56,089 bases of DNA, from the NCBI RefSeq assembly GCF_000425345.1, contig NZ_AUDG01000027.1, forward strand, positions 1 to 56,089, written 5' to 3'. Positions 42,154 through 51,452 of the stretch are shown in pieces. The translations under genes and the position numbers were made by a program. The notes beneath the pieces were generated by a model. It did no database searches. It was not told the origin of the DNA and worked only from the letters and a program-made list of their open reading frames with translations. Numbering within the stretch: the stretch's first letter is position 1; each line of letters starts with the position of its first letter. Origin of the DNA: Rheinheimera baltica DSM 14885 (lineage in GTDB: Bacteria; Pseudomonadota; Gammaproteobacteria; Enterobacterales; Alteromonadaceae).

Positions 42154-43419
42154 ATGCATTTAACAGAACTGAAACTAAAGCCAATTAGCGAGCTGGTTGA
42201 ATTGGCTGAGTCTATGGGCCTGGAAAATATGGCCCGCCTGCGTAAACAGGACATTATTTTCGCCATTTTAAAATCACATGCCAAAAACGGCGAAGAAATT
42301 TTCGGTGATGGTGTACTGGAAATCCTGCAAGACGGTTTCGGTTTCCTACGTTCCGGCGATAGCTCATACTTAGCTGGACCAGACGATATCTATGTATCGC
42401 CCAGCCAGATCCGCCGCTTTAACCTTCGTACCGGCGATAGTATTTCTGGTTTAATCCGACCGCCAAAAGAAGGCGAACGTTACTTCGCGCTGTTAAAAGT
42501 TAACGAAGTTAACTTCGGCAGGCCAGAGCAAGCCCGCAACAAGATTTTGTTTGAAAACTTAACGCCACTGCATGCCAATTCTCGTATGCGAATGGAGCGT
42601 GGTAACGGCAGCCGGGAAGATATCACCGCACGGGTACTGGACTTAGCATCTCCTATCGGTAAAGGACAGCGCGGTTTAATCGTCGCACCGCCAAAAGCCG
42701 GTAAAACCATTTTGCTGCAGAATATTGCCCAATCCATTGCCGCTAACCACCCAGACTGCGTGCTGATGGTACTGCTAATTGACGAGCGTCCGGAAGAAGT
42801 TACCGAGATGCAACGTCTGGTAAAAGGCGAAGTGATTGCGTCTACGTTTGACGAACCAGCCAGCCGCCACGTGCAAGTAGCCGAGATGGTTATTGAAAAA
42901 GCTAAACGTCTGGTTGAGCATAAAAAAGACGTTATTATCCTCTTGGATTCTATTACCCGTTTAGCCCGCGCTTATAACACCGTGATCCCTAGCTCAGGCA
43001 AGGTATTAACCGGTGGTGTAGATGCTAACGCTCTGCACAAACCTAAGCGTTTCTTCGGTGCGGCTCGTAACGTTGAAGAAGGTGGTAGCTTAACCATTAT
43101 CGCTACTGCGCTGGTTGATACCGGCTCGAAAATGGATGAAGTTATCTACGAAGAGTTTAAAGGTACCGGTAACATGGAAATGCACTTGTCGCGTAAAATC
43201 GCCGAGCGCCGTGTGTTCCCTGCTATCGACTTTAACCGTTCAGGCACCCGCCGCGAAGAGTTGCTGGCGTCACCGGAAGAACTACAAAAAATGTGGATCC
43301 TACGTAAAATTCTCAACCCTATGGATGAGACTGAATGTATGGAGTTCCTGATAGACCGTCTGTTGATGACCAAAACCAACGACGAGTTCTTCGATGCCAT
43401 GAAACGGCAAAAAAGTTAA
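42154..43419 (+). CDS. rho: Transcription termination factor Rho
   Basis: 421 aa (E. coli 419). N-terminal [23 protein letters not shown]-binding cold-shock-like domain ([24 protein letters not shown]), P-loop [26 protein letters not shown], and the Q-/R-loops [15 protein letters not shown]. The leader of about 150 bases after the trxA terminator (41999-42153) carries its promoter; Rho genes often autoregulate there. Confidence 0.98.
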   Translation: MHLTELKLKPISELVELAESMGLENMARLRKQDIIFAILKSHAKNGEEIFGDGVLEILQDGFGFLRSGDSSYLAGPDDIYVSPSQIRRFNLRTGDSISGLIRPPKEGERYFALLKVNEVNFGRPEQARNKILFENLTPLHANSRMRMERGNGSREDITARVLDLASPIGKGQRGLIVAPPKAGKTILLQNIAQSIAANHPDCVLMVLLIDERPEEVTEMQRLVKGEVIASTFDEPASRHVQVAEMVIEKAKRLVEHKKDVIILLDSITRLARAYNTVIPSSGKVLTGGVDANALHKPKRFFGAARNVEEGGSLTIIATALVDTGSKMDEVIYEEFKGTGNMEMHLSRKIAERRVFPAIDFNRSGTRREELLASPEELQKMWILRKILNPMDETECMEFLIDRLLMTKTNDEFFDAMKRQKS

Positions 43420-43425
43420 CTACAC

Positions 43426-43450
43426 AAACCGGCCTTCGCGCCGGTTTTTT
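43426..43450 (+). terminator. Intrinsic terminator after rho
   Basis: AAACCGGC (43426-43433), loop CTTCGC, GCCGGTTT (43440-43447), followed by TTT. Seven bases after the rho stop. Confidence 0.85.
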
Positions 43451-43512
43451 CTTGCCCATTTTTAACCGGTAAGACGTTGCACTACTTTATTTTTGACAGA
43501 AGGAAGTAGCAT

Positions 43513-44808
43513 ATGACACGCCCACGCATACTAATTGTTGGCGGAGGAGCTGGCGGCCTGGAACTGGCAACCCGCTTAGGTAATAAGTTAGGTCGCCGCG
43601 GCAAAGCGCATATTACTTTAGTAGACCGTAACCACACTCACATTTGGAAACCCTTACTACACGAAGTTGCTACCGGCACATTAGACATCGAAATTGATCA
43701 GCTCAGTTACCGCGCCCATGCCGCTGCACACGGTTTTGATTTTCAATTAGGCCGTTTTGACGGCCTGAACCGGCAACAGCAAAAAGTTATTTTGGCCCCC
43801 GTATTTGCTGACGAAGGCGAGGAAGTGCTAGCAGCAAGAGAACTGGACTATGACTACTTGGTGTTGGCCATCGGCAGTGTGTCAAACCACTTCAATACCC
43901 CTGGCGTAGCAGAGCATTGCATCTTTTTAGATAGTCCGGCACAGGCACAGCGCTTTCATCGACACTTACTTGACGCCTATTTAAAGCTGAATTCACCCCG
44001 CCATCCGAAAGAAACGCTCAATATTGCCATCGTTGGTGCAGGCGCTACCGGAGTTGAACTAGCAGCTGAGCTATATCATGCCGCCGCCGAACTCAACTTG
44101 TATGGCTTTGCTGACTTACGAAAAGCGCGTTTAAACATCAGTGTGATAGAGGCCGGGCCGCGTATTTTACCTGCGCTACCTGAGCGCATTGCCATTGCTG
44201 CGCAAAAAGAACTAGAAAAACTGGGCGTTAAGGTACGTACCAATACTAAAGTCACGGCGGCGAACAGCACTGGGCTGCAGTTAGGAAGTGAGCAGTTGGA
44301 CGCCGAACTGATGGTATGGGCTGCAGGTATTAAAGCGCCAGATTTTTTACATCACCTTGACGGCCTGGAAAACAACCGCATTAATCAGCTACTGGTAAAC
44401 AGCAAGCTACAAACCACGCTGGACAGCCGCATCTATGCTATTGGTGATTGTGCCGGCTGCCCTTTACCAGACAACAAATGGGTGCCACCACGAGCACAGT
44501 CGGCGCATCAAATGGCCAGTTCTGTTGCCGATAATATTTTGGCTGAGTTAAATGGCAAATCGCTACGTGAATTCACCTACAAAGATCATGGATCACTGAT
44601 TTCGTTAAGCCGCTTTGGTACCGTTGGCAGCCTCATGGGCAACCTGGTTGGTGGTGCCATGATGATTGAAGGCCGCATTGCCAGACTGGCTTATATTTCG
44701 CTTTATCGAATGCATCAGGTTGCGCTACATGGCTGGTTAAAGATGTTGGTTATCAGCTTAGTAGCGCGCATCAATCGCATCGTGCGACCGCGCCTTAAGC
44801 TACACTAA
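43513..44808 (+). CDS. ndh: Type II NADH dehydrogenase
   Basis: 431 aa with SD AGAAGGAAG. FAD site [18 protein letters not shown] at the start, NAD site [17 protein letters not shown] (about residues 175-190), and [12 protein letters not shown] near 315. A C-terminal amphipathic region would anchor it to the membrane. It transfers electrons from NADH to ubiquinone without pumping protons, complementing the oxidase operon. Convergent with deoA. Confidence 0.95.
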   Translation: MTRPRILIVGGGAGGLELATRLGNKLGRRGKAHITLVDRNHTHIWKPLLHEVATGTLDIEIDQLSYRAHAAAHGFDFQLGRFDGLNRQQQKVILAPVFADEGEEVLAARELDYDYLVLAIGSVSNHFNTPGVAEHCIFLDSPAQAQRFHRHLLDAYLKLNSPRHPKETLNIAIVGAGATGVELAAELYHAAAELNLYGFADLRKARLNISVIEAGPRILPALPERIAIAAQKELEKLGVKVRTNTKVTAANSTGLQLGSEQLDAELMVWAAGIKAPDFLHHLDGLENNRINQLLVNSKLQTTLDSRIYAIGDCAGCPLPDNKWVPPRAQSAHQMASSVADNILAELNGKSLREFTYKDHGSLISLSRFGTVGSLMGNLVGGAMMIEGRIARLAYISLYRMHQVALHGWLKMLVISLVARINRIVRPRLKLH

Positions 44809-44851
44809 GGCCTGCTGTAGCCTCCAATCAGTACGCAAGACTTGCTAGGCG

Positions 44852-44895
44852 GCACCCTGAAGTTGACTTGCAAAATAACAGTCAATTTCGGGTGC
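44852..44895. repeat. Hairpin between convergent ndh and deoA
   Basis: GCACCCTGAAGTTGACT (44852-44868) pairs with AGTCAATTTCGGGTGC (44880-44895), with one bulged T, one G-T wobble and an 11-base loop. No T-run follows on either strand. It could be a bidirectional stabilising hairpin or a REP-like element. Confidence 0.55.
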
Positions 44896-44905
44896 GCAAT
44901 GCCAG

Positions 44906-46216
44906 TTAACCAATAATATGATGCACCAATGGGGCTGCAGTAACTTGTTCCGCTATCGATAGCGCAGCCAGATACTCTGCAGAAGCTATCGTTGCCGCCT
45001 CTATACTGGCAGCGTGCACGCAAGCAATGACATCGCCCTGCTGCACTTTGCTACCACCGGCTAAAATATGACTAAAACCGACGGCGGGGTCTATTTGCTG
45101 ACTAGGGTGAGAGCGGCCGCCACCCAAGCGCACTACTGCCATACCAAGCCCAACAGTATTGGTATAGTTTAGGTAGCCGCTTGTCGGTGCAACAATGTCC
45201 TGTACCACAGGTGCGCTTGCGAGATACTGCTGTGGCTTTTCCAGTAAATCAACCGGGCCACCTAAGGCTGAAACCATTTGTGCAAAAATTTCAGCGGCTT
45301 TGCCTGAGCTTAAACTGTACTCCAACGCTGCAATAGCGGAGGCTTTATCTTTATGCAGCCCACCCAACATCAGCATATTGGCGCCAAGCTCCAGTGTTAC
45401 CTGATGTAAGCGTGGCTCACGGTATTTGCCGGTTAAATAATCCAGTGTTTCAACAACTTCTAGCGCATTACCGGCAGTACGACCTAAAATCTGGTTCATG
45501 TCTGTTAGCAGTGCGCGCGTTGGCACACCCGCCCCATTGGCGACATTGACAATGCTGCTGGCCAACGCAGACGCATCATCTACCGTACGCATAATGGCAC
45601 CATTGCCAATTTTTACGTCCATTACCAAGGCATCTAAACCTTCTGACAGCTTTTTGGACAAAATTGACGCGGTGATAAGGGGGATAGATTCAACGGTGGC
45701 TGTGACATCACGAATAGCATATAAGCGACGGTCGGCCGGCGCCAGCTGGCTACTTTGTCCAACAATAACGCAGCCCAATTGTGGTAATAATTGCTCAATT
45801 TTATCCAAGGGTTGCGTACAACTATACCCAGGGATCGTTTCCAGTTTATCTACCGTGCCGCCAGTATGCCCTAAGCCACGACCGGCAATGCTGGGCATAA
45901 AAGCACCACACGCTGCTACCATGGGTGCCAGCATCAAGGTTACTTTGTCACCCACGCCGCCGGTGCTGTGCTTATCCACCACCGGGCCATTTAGCTTACC
46001 TTGCCAGTTTAGTACCGTACCGCTGTCACGCATGGCTAGCGTTAACGCGACGATTTCGTCTACATTCATACCATTTAAGTAAATGGCCATCGCCAATGCC
46101 GCTACCTGGCCTTCGCTAAAGCTGTCATCGGTTAAGCCGCGGACAAACTGGCTAATCTCGGCCGGGTTTAACTGGCCACCATTACGCTTGGTTTTAATAA
46201 TTTCCTGCGGGATCAT
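44906..46216 (-). CDS. deoA: Thymidine phosphorylase
   Basis: 436 aa. Begins IPQEIIKTKRNGGQLNPAEI, then the phosphate/nucleoside motif PVVDKHSTGGVGDKVTLMLAP and GHTGGTVDKLETIPG. The C-terminal PYNP domain follows. It splits thymidine to thymine and deoxyribose-1-phosphate. Four bases after cdd, so the two are one operon for pyrimidine nucleoside salvage. Confidence 0.97.
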   Translation of the reverse strand: MIPQEIIKTKRNGGQLNPAEISQFVRGLTDDSFSEGQVAALAMAIYLNGMNVDEIVALTLAMRDSGTVLNWQGKLNGPVVDKHSTGGVGDKVTLMLAPMVAACGAFMPSIAGRGLGHTGGTVDKLETIPGYSCTQPLDKIEQLLPQLGCVIVGQSSQLAPADRRLYAIRDVTATVESIPLITASILSKKLSEGLDALVMDVKIGNGAIMRTVDDASALASSIVNVANGAGVPTRALLTDMNQILGRTAGNALEVVETLDYLTGKYREPRLHQVTLELGANMLMLGGLHKDKASAIAALEYSLSSGKAAEIFAQMVSALGGPVDLLEKPQQYLASAPVVQDIVAPTSGYLNYTNTVGLGMAVVRLGGGRSHPSQQIDPAVGFSHILAGGSKVQQGDVIACVHAASIEAATIASAEYLAALSIAEQVTAAPLVHHIIG

Positions 46217-46219
46217 ATA

Positions 46220-46645
46220 TTAAGCTCCAACTTTAGTGCTGTTGGCTAGGTAGGTTGGGGTAAAGGCAGACGGCAGCAACTCAGCCAATGTCCAGCTTTG
46301 CTGCTGACCTAAATGGTTGCAACTTGCAACTGGCGAGTCTGGTGTAAAAAATTCGGCGATAACCTGACGACAGATACCACAAGGTGGCGTTAACATCTCT
46401 TGCGGTGTATATACCATCAGCGCATCAAATGCACGCTCACCCGCGACCACGGCAGCCGCAATTGCGTTACGCTCCGCACATATTGTGCCGCCATAAGAGG
46501 CGTTTTCAACATTACAGCCACTGTAGATTTTACCACTGCTGGCCAATACGGCTACGCCGACGGGGAATTTGCTGTAAGGCGCATAAGCCTGCGCTGCGGC
46601 GTTTTTTGCGGCTTGCTGCAAGGCAGCCCAGTTAATTTCACTCAC
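46220..46645 (-). CDS. cdd: Cytidine deaminase (short, tetrameric type)
   Basis: 141 aa. Zinc site VENASYGGTICAERNAI (His replaced by Cys, as in the tetrameric family) and TPPCGICRQVIAEF. Deaminates cytidine and deoxycytidine. E. coli uses the longer dimeric form, so the short form marks a different lineage. First gene of the cdd-deoA unit. Confidence 0.96.
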   Translation of the reverse strand: MSEINWAALQQAAKNAAAQAYAPYSKFPVGVAVLASSGKIYSGCNVENASYGGTICAERNAIAAAVVAGERAFDALMVYTPQEMLTPPCGICRQVIAEFFTPDSPVASCNHLGQQQSWTLAELLPSAFTPTYLANSTKVGA

Positions 46646-46746
46646 TGGTTAAACTCATGTTAGTTATGGGCATATAGTGTTACTGCGAATAGCGTCCGGG
46701 TCAAGCCTGTGTATAGCAATCAATAAAACATACACCGCAATGCATA

Positions 46747-46775
46747 CTGACGGCAGTTTAGATGCGCCTTATAAT
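46747..46775 (+). promoter_or_regulatory. Sigma-70 promoter of the YgjP-like gene
   Basis: CTGACG (46747-46752), 17-base spacer, TATAAT (46770-46775, exact consensus). Located 31 bases before the GTG at 46806. Confidence 0.55.
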
Positions 46776-46805
46776 GCCGGCATAAATAATTAAAGATACG
46801 ATAAT

Positions 46806-47303
46806 GTGAAGCCCATGAATTACCTCGCCGGCTACCCGGCGCACATTCAGCAGCAAGCTAACGAACTGTTAGACAGCGGACAACTTGAGGCGTATTTGGC
46901 GCGCAAATATCCTGCGCCACATCAGGTGCAAAGTGATAAGGCGCTGTACAGCTATATTAACGAATTAAAAAATGACTATATGCGTAATAGCGCACCGCTA
47001 AGCCAGGTAAGGTATGACAGCAAACTAAATGTACTGCAGCAAGCACTCGGTATGCACACCTATCAATCCAGGGTGCATGGTCACAAATTAAAATCGCATA
47101 ACAGTATTACCGTTGCTGCATTGTTTAAGCAGGCGCCAGCCGAATTTTTACGTATGATCGTGGTGCATGAGCTGGCTCATTTCAAAGAAAAAGAGCATAA
47201 CAAAGCCTTTTATAAACTCTGCCAACATATGGAACCGGCTTACCATCAGTTGGAGCTGGATACCCGGCTCTGGTTACTTTGGCGGGATTCGAGTAAGACT
47301 TAA
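46806..47303 (+). CDS. YgjP-like metallopeptidase domain protein
   Basis: 165 aa from a GTG at 46806; an ATG at 46815 is equally possible. The C-terminal half has IVVHELAHFKEKEHNKAFYKLC (HExxH with a third His five residues on), the signature of the YgjP family of putative zinc peptidases. The N-terminus is helical. No signal peptide, so cytosolic. Substrate unknown. Confidence 0.88.
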   Translation: MKPMNYLAGYPAHIQQQANELLDSGQLEAYLARKYPAPHQVQSDKALYSYINELKNDYMRNSAPLSQVRYDSKLNVLQQALGMHTYQSRVHGHKLKSHNSITVAALFKQAPAEFLRMIVVHELAHFKEKEHNKAFYKLCQHMEPAYHQLELDTRLWLLWRDSSKT

Positions 47304-47363
47304 ATATCGACCAAACAAAACAATCTAAATATGTTCCCGACCTATTTGTCCGGTCATCCAGGG

Positions 47364-47385
47364 GCTCCAACAGTTGATTTGGAGC
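47364..47385. repeat. Hairpin between convergent genes
   Basis: GCTCCAA (47364-47370) and TTGGAGC (47379-47385), perfect 7-bp arms with an 8-base loop. No T-run follows, so at best a weak bidirectional terminator between the YgjP-like gene and the omega-amidase. Confidence 0.4.
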
Positions 47386-47392
47386 AAACCGA

Positions 47393-48184
47393 TCATGATT
47401 TTGGCGGTATCAGCGCAAAGGCATCAGTATCTAAATAGGCCGGAAATTGCTGCCGGTATTGGTTTAGCGCAGCTAAGTTAAGTGCTGCTGCTAAAATGGC
47501 AGGGCTAGCGGGTGCTACATCAGCCAGTGGCTTGCCCAAAAAATCAACAATCAAGCTATCGCCACGATAGCTAATACCATTGCCATCCGTGCCTACGCGG
47601 TTACACCCCAGCACGTAGGCCTGGTTCTCAATGGCACGCGCCTGCAATAGTGTACGCCAGGCATGGGCTCTTGCCGCTGGCCAGTTTGCCACATACAGTG
47701 CGATATCGTAATCGTTGCGGTTACGGCTAAACACCGGGAAACGCAGGTCGTAACATACCTGTAGCAGCAAGCGCCAACCACGATACCTAACCACTACACG
47801 TTCGTTGCCAGCAACGTAAGCCTGATGCTCACCCGCCATACGAAACAGGTGCTTTTTATCGTAATAGGTCACCTCGCCATCAGGGGTAACAAAGTAGCAG
47901 CGGTTAACACAACCTTGCTTTATGCGGGTAGCAACAGAACCTACTAGTGCCGCCTGTGTTAAAACCGCCTGTTGCTTTAACCAGTTTAGTGTTTCTCCTT
48001 CTGGCTCGGCAATATCGGCACTTTGCATGGAAAAACCACTGCTAAACATTTCAGGCAATACGATAACATCTGCCCCAGTGCAATCTAGCAATTGCTTCGC
48101 AAGCTGCAAGCGGTTTGCCGCTGCATCCTGCCAAACCAATTCAGTTTGCAGTACCCTAACATTCAGTTCTGTTAAATCCGGCAT
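47393..48184 (-). CDS. yafV: Omega-amidase (carbon-nitrogen hydrolase, YafV/Nit2-like)
   Basis: 263 aa nitrilase fold with the triad Glu (IVLPEMFSSGF), Lys (YYDKKHLFRMAGEH) and Cys (LLQVCYDLRFPVF). This arrangement and the length match YafV, which hydrolyses 2-oxoglutaramate. It overlaps the aminotransferase gene by 13 bases and so is co-translated with it; glutamine-dependent transamination yields exactly its substrate. Confidence 0.88.
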   Translation of the reverse strand: MPDLTELNVRVLQTELVWQDAAANRLQLAKQLLDCTGADVIVLPEMFSSGFSMQSADIAEPEGETLNWLKQQAVLTQAALVGSVATRIKQGCVNRCYFVTPDGEVTYYDKKHLFRMAGEHQAYVAGNERVVVRYRGWRLLLQVCYDLRFPVFSRNRNDYDIALYVANWPAARAHAWRTLLQARAIENQAYVLGCNRVGTDGNGISYRGDSLIVDFLGKPLADVAPASPAILAAALNLAALNQYRQQFPAYLDTDAFALIPPKS

Positions 48185-49317
48185 AATGCCTCCGCTGCCG
48201 CGTTAAGCGTGCTGTCTTGTTTAGCAAAACAAAAGCGAACAATGCGGGCAGTGAGCGGCGTTTGATAAAACACCGACAGCGGGATAGCAGCGACCTTATG
48301 TTCTTTAGTTAACCATTGGCAAAAGCTCACATCGTCCAAATCGCTTATCGCGCTGTAATCGGCCAGTAAAAAATAACTGCCCTGACAAGGTAATAACGTA
48401 AAACGGCTAGCGTGCAACACATTAACAAAATGGTCGCGCTTATGCTGATAAAACCTGGCCAAGCCACTAACCTGCTGTGGTTGCTGTGCCAACATGTCGG
48501 CAACAGCATGCTGCGCCGGGGTAAAGCTGGAAAACGTAACGTACTGATGTATTTTTCGAAACTCTGCACTTAACGCCGCAGGCGCCACACAATAGCCCAG
48601 TTTCCAGCCAGTGACATGAAAGGTTTTACCAAAAGAGGAAACAATAAAACTGCGGGCCGCCAGATCTGCAAAGCAGTTTGCGCTAAGTTGTGGCGCACCA
48701 TCAAACACCATGTGTTCGTAAACTTCATCACTAATACAGTACAAATTATGCTTAAGCACCAACTGCTGCAAGCTGATCCAGTCTTGCGGGGTAAACACCA
48801 TGCCAGTTGGGTTGTGCGGGCTATTAACTAAAATAAGCCGTGTACGTAGAGTAATAGCCTCAGCCACTTGCTGCCAATTAATACGATAGCCCGGTGCCGT
48901 CAGCGCAATATGCACAGCCTTGCCGCCACATAGGTTAATTGCCGGCTCATAACTGTCGTACGCCGGGTCAAATACTATTACCTCATCCCCTGGCTGCACC
49001 ACAGCATTGATGGCAACAAACAACGCCTCTGTCGCACCGCTGGTTACGGTTACCTCTTGTTCGGCATTCACTGTACGCTGGTAGCACCGCTGCACCAAAC
49101 TGGCAATTTGAGTCTGCAAAGCCGGTATACCTGGCATAGGGGCATACTGATTAAACCCCTGCTGGCTATATGCCGCCAGGGCATCCAACAACAGTGGGTC
49201 CGGAGAAAAATCAGGAAAACCTTGCGATAAATTAATCGCTTGGTGCTGTGCAGCCAGTTGTGACATCTGACTAAATATAGTTGTGCCTACCTTAGGCAGT
49301 TTGCTTTTAAGTGTCAT
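48172..49317 (-). CDS. ybdL: Methionine (glutamine-dependent) aminotransferase
   Basis: 381 aa, class I/II PLP aminotransferase. INLSQGFPDFSPDP, VTSGATEALFVAINAV, NSPHNPTGMVF, YCISDEVYEHMVFDG, and the PLP Lys in FIVSSFGKTFHVTGWKLGY. Closest to YbdL/MtnE-type enzymes, which convert 2-oxo-4-methylthiobutyrate to methionine with glutamine as donor. It ends the methionine salvage pathway started by mtnBCD, its divergent neighbour. Confidence 0.88.
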   Translation of the reverse strand: MTLKSKLPKVGTTIFSQMSQLAAQHQAINLSQGFPDFSPDPLLLDALAAYSQQGFNQYAPMPGIPALQTQIASLVQRCYQRTVNAEQEVTVTSGATEALFVAINAVVQPGDEVIVFDPAYDSYEPAINLCGGKAVHIALTAPGYRINWQQVAEAITLRTRLILVNSPHNPTGMVFTPQDWISLQQLVLKHNLYCISDEVYEHMVFDGAPQLSANCFADLAARSFIVSSFGKTFHVTGWKLGYCVAPAALSAEFRKIHQYVTFSSFTPAQHAVADMLAQQPQQVSGLARFYQHKRDHFVNVLHASRFTLLPCQGSYFLLADYSAISDLDDVSFCQWLTKEHKVAAIPLSVFYQTPLTARIVRFCFAKQDSTLNAAAEALCRI

Positions 49318-49332
49318 AGCAGCAAGAAAAAG

Positions 49333-49360
49333 TTGCGAAAACCGGTTTGAATGCTATCAT
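49333..49360 (+). promoter_or_regulatory. Candidate promoter of mtnBCD
   Basis: TTGCGA (49333-49338), 16-base spacer, TATCAT (49355-49360). Transcription would start near 49367, just before the MetJ-like boxes. Confidence 0.4.
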
Positions 49361-49378
49361 TTAGCCCGTTTTATGTAT

Positions 49379-49402
49379 AGACATCTAAACGCTTAAACGT
49401 AT
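49379..49402. promoter_or_regulatory. Candidate MetJ operator, three tandem met-boxes
   Basis: Three adjacent 8-mers, AGACATCT, AAACGCTT and AAACGTAT, match the MetJ box AGACGTCT at 7, 5 and 6 of 8 positions. Tandem 8-base arrays are the standard MetJ site. It lies in the 107-base region between the aminotransferase and mtnB, and would let S-adenosylmethionine levels repress methionine salvage. Prediction by eye. Confidence 0.5.
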
Positions 49403-49424
49403 AGCAACCAGGTTTACACTAAAT

Positions 49425-50057
49425 ATGAATAATACCGCTCAGCTGCATCAACTTAATCCACATGCCATTGCTTTGTGTGCGTTAGGTCGCTGGATCGCCA
49501 GCCGACATTGGGTACCGGCCACCGGCGGTAATTTTTCTATCCGAAGTGGCGAACACAGCGCATTGGTAACCGCCTCTGGCAAAGATAAAGGCGAGTTAAG
49601 CCCGCAGGATTTGCTACCAGTAAGCTGGCAAGATGGTAGTTTAACCTGCACGGGCACACCGTCAGCCGAAACCGCCTTGCATGCCCGGTTGTACCAGCTT
49701 GACCCGCAGATAAAGGCGGTGTTGCACACGCATTCGGTACAAGCCACAGTGTTTTCGCGGATAATCAGTGAAGACAGTTACCTGTTTCAAGGCTATGAAA
49801 TGCAAAAAGCCATTAGCGGAAATACAACACATACCGCAGCTTGTCCACTGGCATTGTTCGACAACACACAGCATATCCCAGAGCTTGCCGACAAGCTCAG
49901 TCAACGCTGGCAGCAACAACCATTACATTGGGGCTTATTGGTGCGGGGTCACGGCTTGTATGTATGGGGTCGCAGTCTCGATGAAGCAAAAAGGCATTTA
50001 GAAGGTTGGGAGTTTCTTATAAACTGCGAGCTGGAAAGGTTAAAACTAACAAGGTAA
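49425..50057 (+). CDS. mtnB: Methylthioribulose-1-phosphate dehydratase
   Basis: 210 aa, class II aldolase fold. ATGGNFSIRSG, then VLHTHSVQATVFSR (zinc His pair) and GLLVRGHGLYVWGRSLDEAKRHLE. Third step of the methionine salvage pathway. First gene of mtnB-mtnC-mtnD, with 3- and 2-base gaps between genes. Confidence 0.96.
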   Translation: MNNTAQLHQLNPHAIALCALGRWIASRHWVPATGGNFSIRSGEHSALVTASGKDKGELSPQDLLPVSWQDGSLTCTGTPSAETALHARLYQLDPQIKAVLHTHSVQATVFSRIISEDSYLFQGYEMQKAISGNTTHTAACPLALFDNTQHIPELADKLSQRWQQQPLHWGLLVRGHGLYVWGRSLDEAKRHLEGWEFLINCELERLKLTR

Positions 50058-50060
50058 GCC

Positions 50061-50738
50061 GTGAAGTATTCCGCCATTATTACAGACATTGAAGGTACCA
50101 CCAGTCGCATTAGCTTTGTTACCGACGTGTTGTTTCCATACGCAGCCAGTGAATTGCCAGCGTTTATTCAGGCACAACAACACAACGAAGCCGTCGCCAC
50201 GCAATTGCAAGCCTGTCGCAACCTAATGCAGCAGCCATCGGCTAGCCTGGCGCAAATTAACGAACAGCTACAACAATGGATAGCACAAGACGCTAAAGTG
50301 ACACCGCTAAAAGCCTTACAAGGCATGGTTTGGCAGCATGGCTATCAAAGTTGCGCCTTTACCGGCCATGTTTATGCCGACGCTGCCGCACAGCTACATC
50401 ATTGGCATAACAGCGGCATAAAGCTGTATGTCTATAGTTCAGGATCAGTACAGGCGCAGCAACTGTTGTTCCAACACAGCGATGCCGGTGATTTAACACC
50501 ATTATTTAGCGGCTATTTTGACACACAGATTGGTGCCAAGCGCGACATATCCTCCTATGCCGCTATAGTGCAGCAACTCCAATTACCGCCGAAACAAATA
50601 CTGTTTTTGTCTGACGTGGCGGCTGAGCTGGATGCTGCCGCACCGCTGGGTATTGATACCGTACAACTTATTCGCGAAGGACAAACCGCAGGCAGCCACA
50701 AAGTAGCCAGCGACTTCTATCAGGTTTTGGAGCAATAA
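50061..50738 (+). CDS. mtnC: Enolase-phosphatase E1
   Basis: 225 aa from a GTG at 50061. HAD superfamily with the nucleophile motif ITDIEGTTSRISFV, then YSSGSVQAQQLLF and ILFLSDVAAELDAA. It enolises and dephosphorylates 2,3-diketo-5-methylthiopentyl-1-phosphate in a single protein. Confidence 0.96.
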   Translation: MKYSAIITDIEGTTSRISFVTDVLFPYAASELPAFIQAQQHNEAVATQLQACRNLMQQPSASLAQINEQLQQWIAQDAKVTPLKALQGMVWQHGYQSCAFTGHVYADAAAQLHHWHNSGIKLYVYSSGSVQAQQLLFQHSDAGDLTPLFSGYFDTQIGAKRDISSYAAIVQQLQLPPKQILFLSDVAAELDAAAPLGIDTVQLIREGQTAGSHKVASDFYQVLEQ

Positions 50739-50740
50739 CA

Positions 50741-51283
50741 ATGAGCCGGTTAACTGTATTTAGTGCCGATAATCCGCAACAAGCGTTGTTTGACAGTAGC
50801 GAGCCAGAGGCTATTACACAACAATTACAGGATGCAGGGATCCGGTTTGAACAATGGCACGCCGCCGCCCCAATTAGCCCTGACAGCACAGATGAGCAAA
50901 TCCTTACAGCTTATGCGGCAGATATTAATCAGCTTAAAGCACAGCGGGGTTACCTTACCGTTGATGTGATCTCACTTAACGCCAACCATCCGGACAAAAC
51001 GCTATTGCGGCAGAAATTTCTTGCCGAACATACACACAGCGAAGATGAAGTTCGCTTTTTTGTTCGCGGCCAGGGTCTGTTTTGCCTGCACATAAACGGC
51101 AAGGTGTATCAGGTGTTATGCCAACAAAATGATTTAATCAGCGTTCCTGCAGGCACCACGCATTGGTTTGATATGGGCAGTGAGCCAGAATTTACCGCCA
51201 TACGGTTATTCAATAATACCGAAGGCTGGGTCGCTAATTTTACCGGCAGCCCCATCGCCACCGCTTTCCCGTTACTGGACTAA
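50741..51283 (+). CDS. mtnD: Acireductone dioxygenase
   Basis: 180 aa cupin. Metal ligands are in EHTHSEDEVRFFVRGQGLF (His, His, Glu) with the fourth His in PAGTTHWFDMG. Ends the ring-opening part of methionine salvage, giving 2-oxo-4-methylthiobutyrate for the divergently encoded aminotransferase. Confidence 0.96.
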   Translation: MSRLTVFSADNPQQALFDSSEPEAITQQLQDAGIRFEQWHAAAPISPDSTDEQILTAYAADINQLKAQRGYLTVDVISLNANHPDKTLLRQKFLAEHTHSEDEVRFFVRGQGLFCLHINGKVYQVLCQQNDLISVPAGTTHWFDMGSEPEFTAIRLFNNTEGWVANFTGSPIATAFPLLD

Positions 51284-51452
51284 CGCTGCACTAGCGTGGT
51301 GCGCAGTATTGCTACGTTACCGCCTGTATTAATTAAACCCGCCATTTCTCAGTTAATTAGCACTAAAGCTTGCACTGGCACTGCTATTGCTTATGCTTTG
51401 TCATACAGTGCTGCAACAATAGGACAGCACGCTCATTTATCCCGGGTTTATT

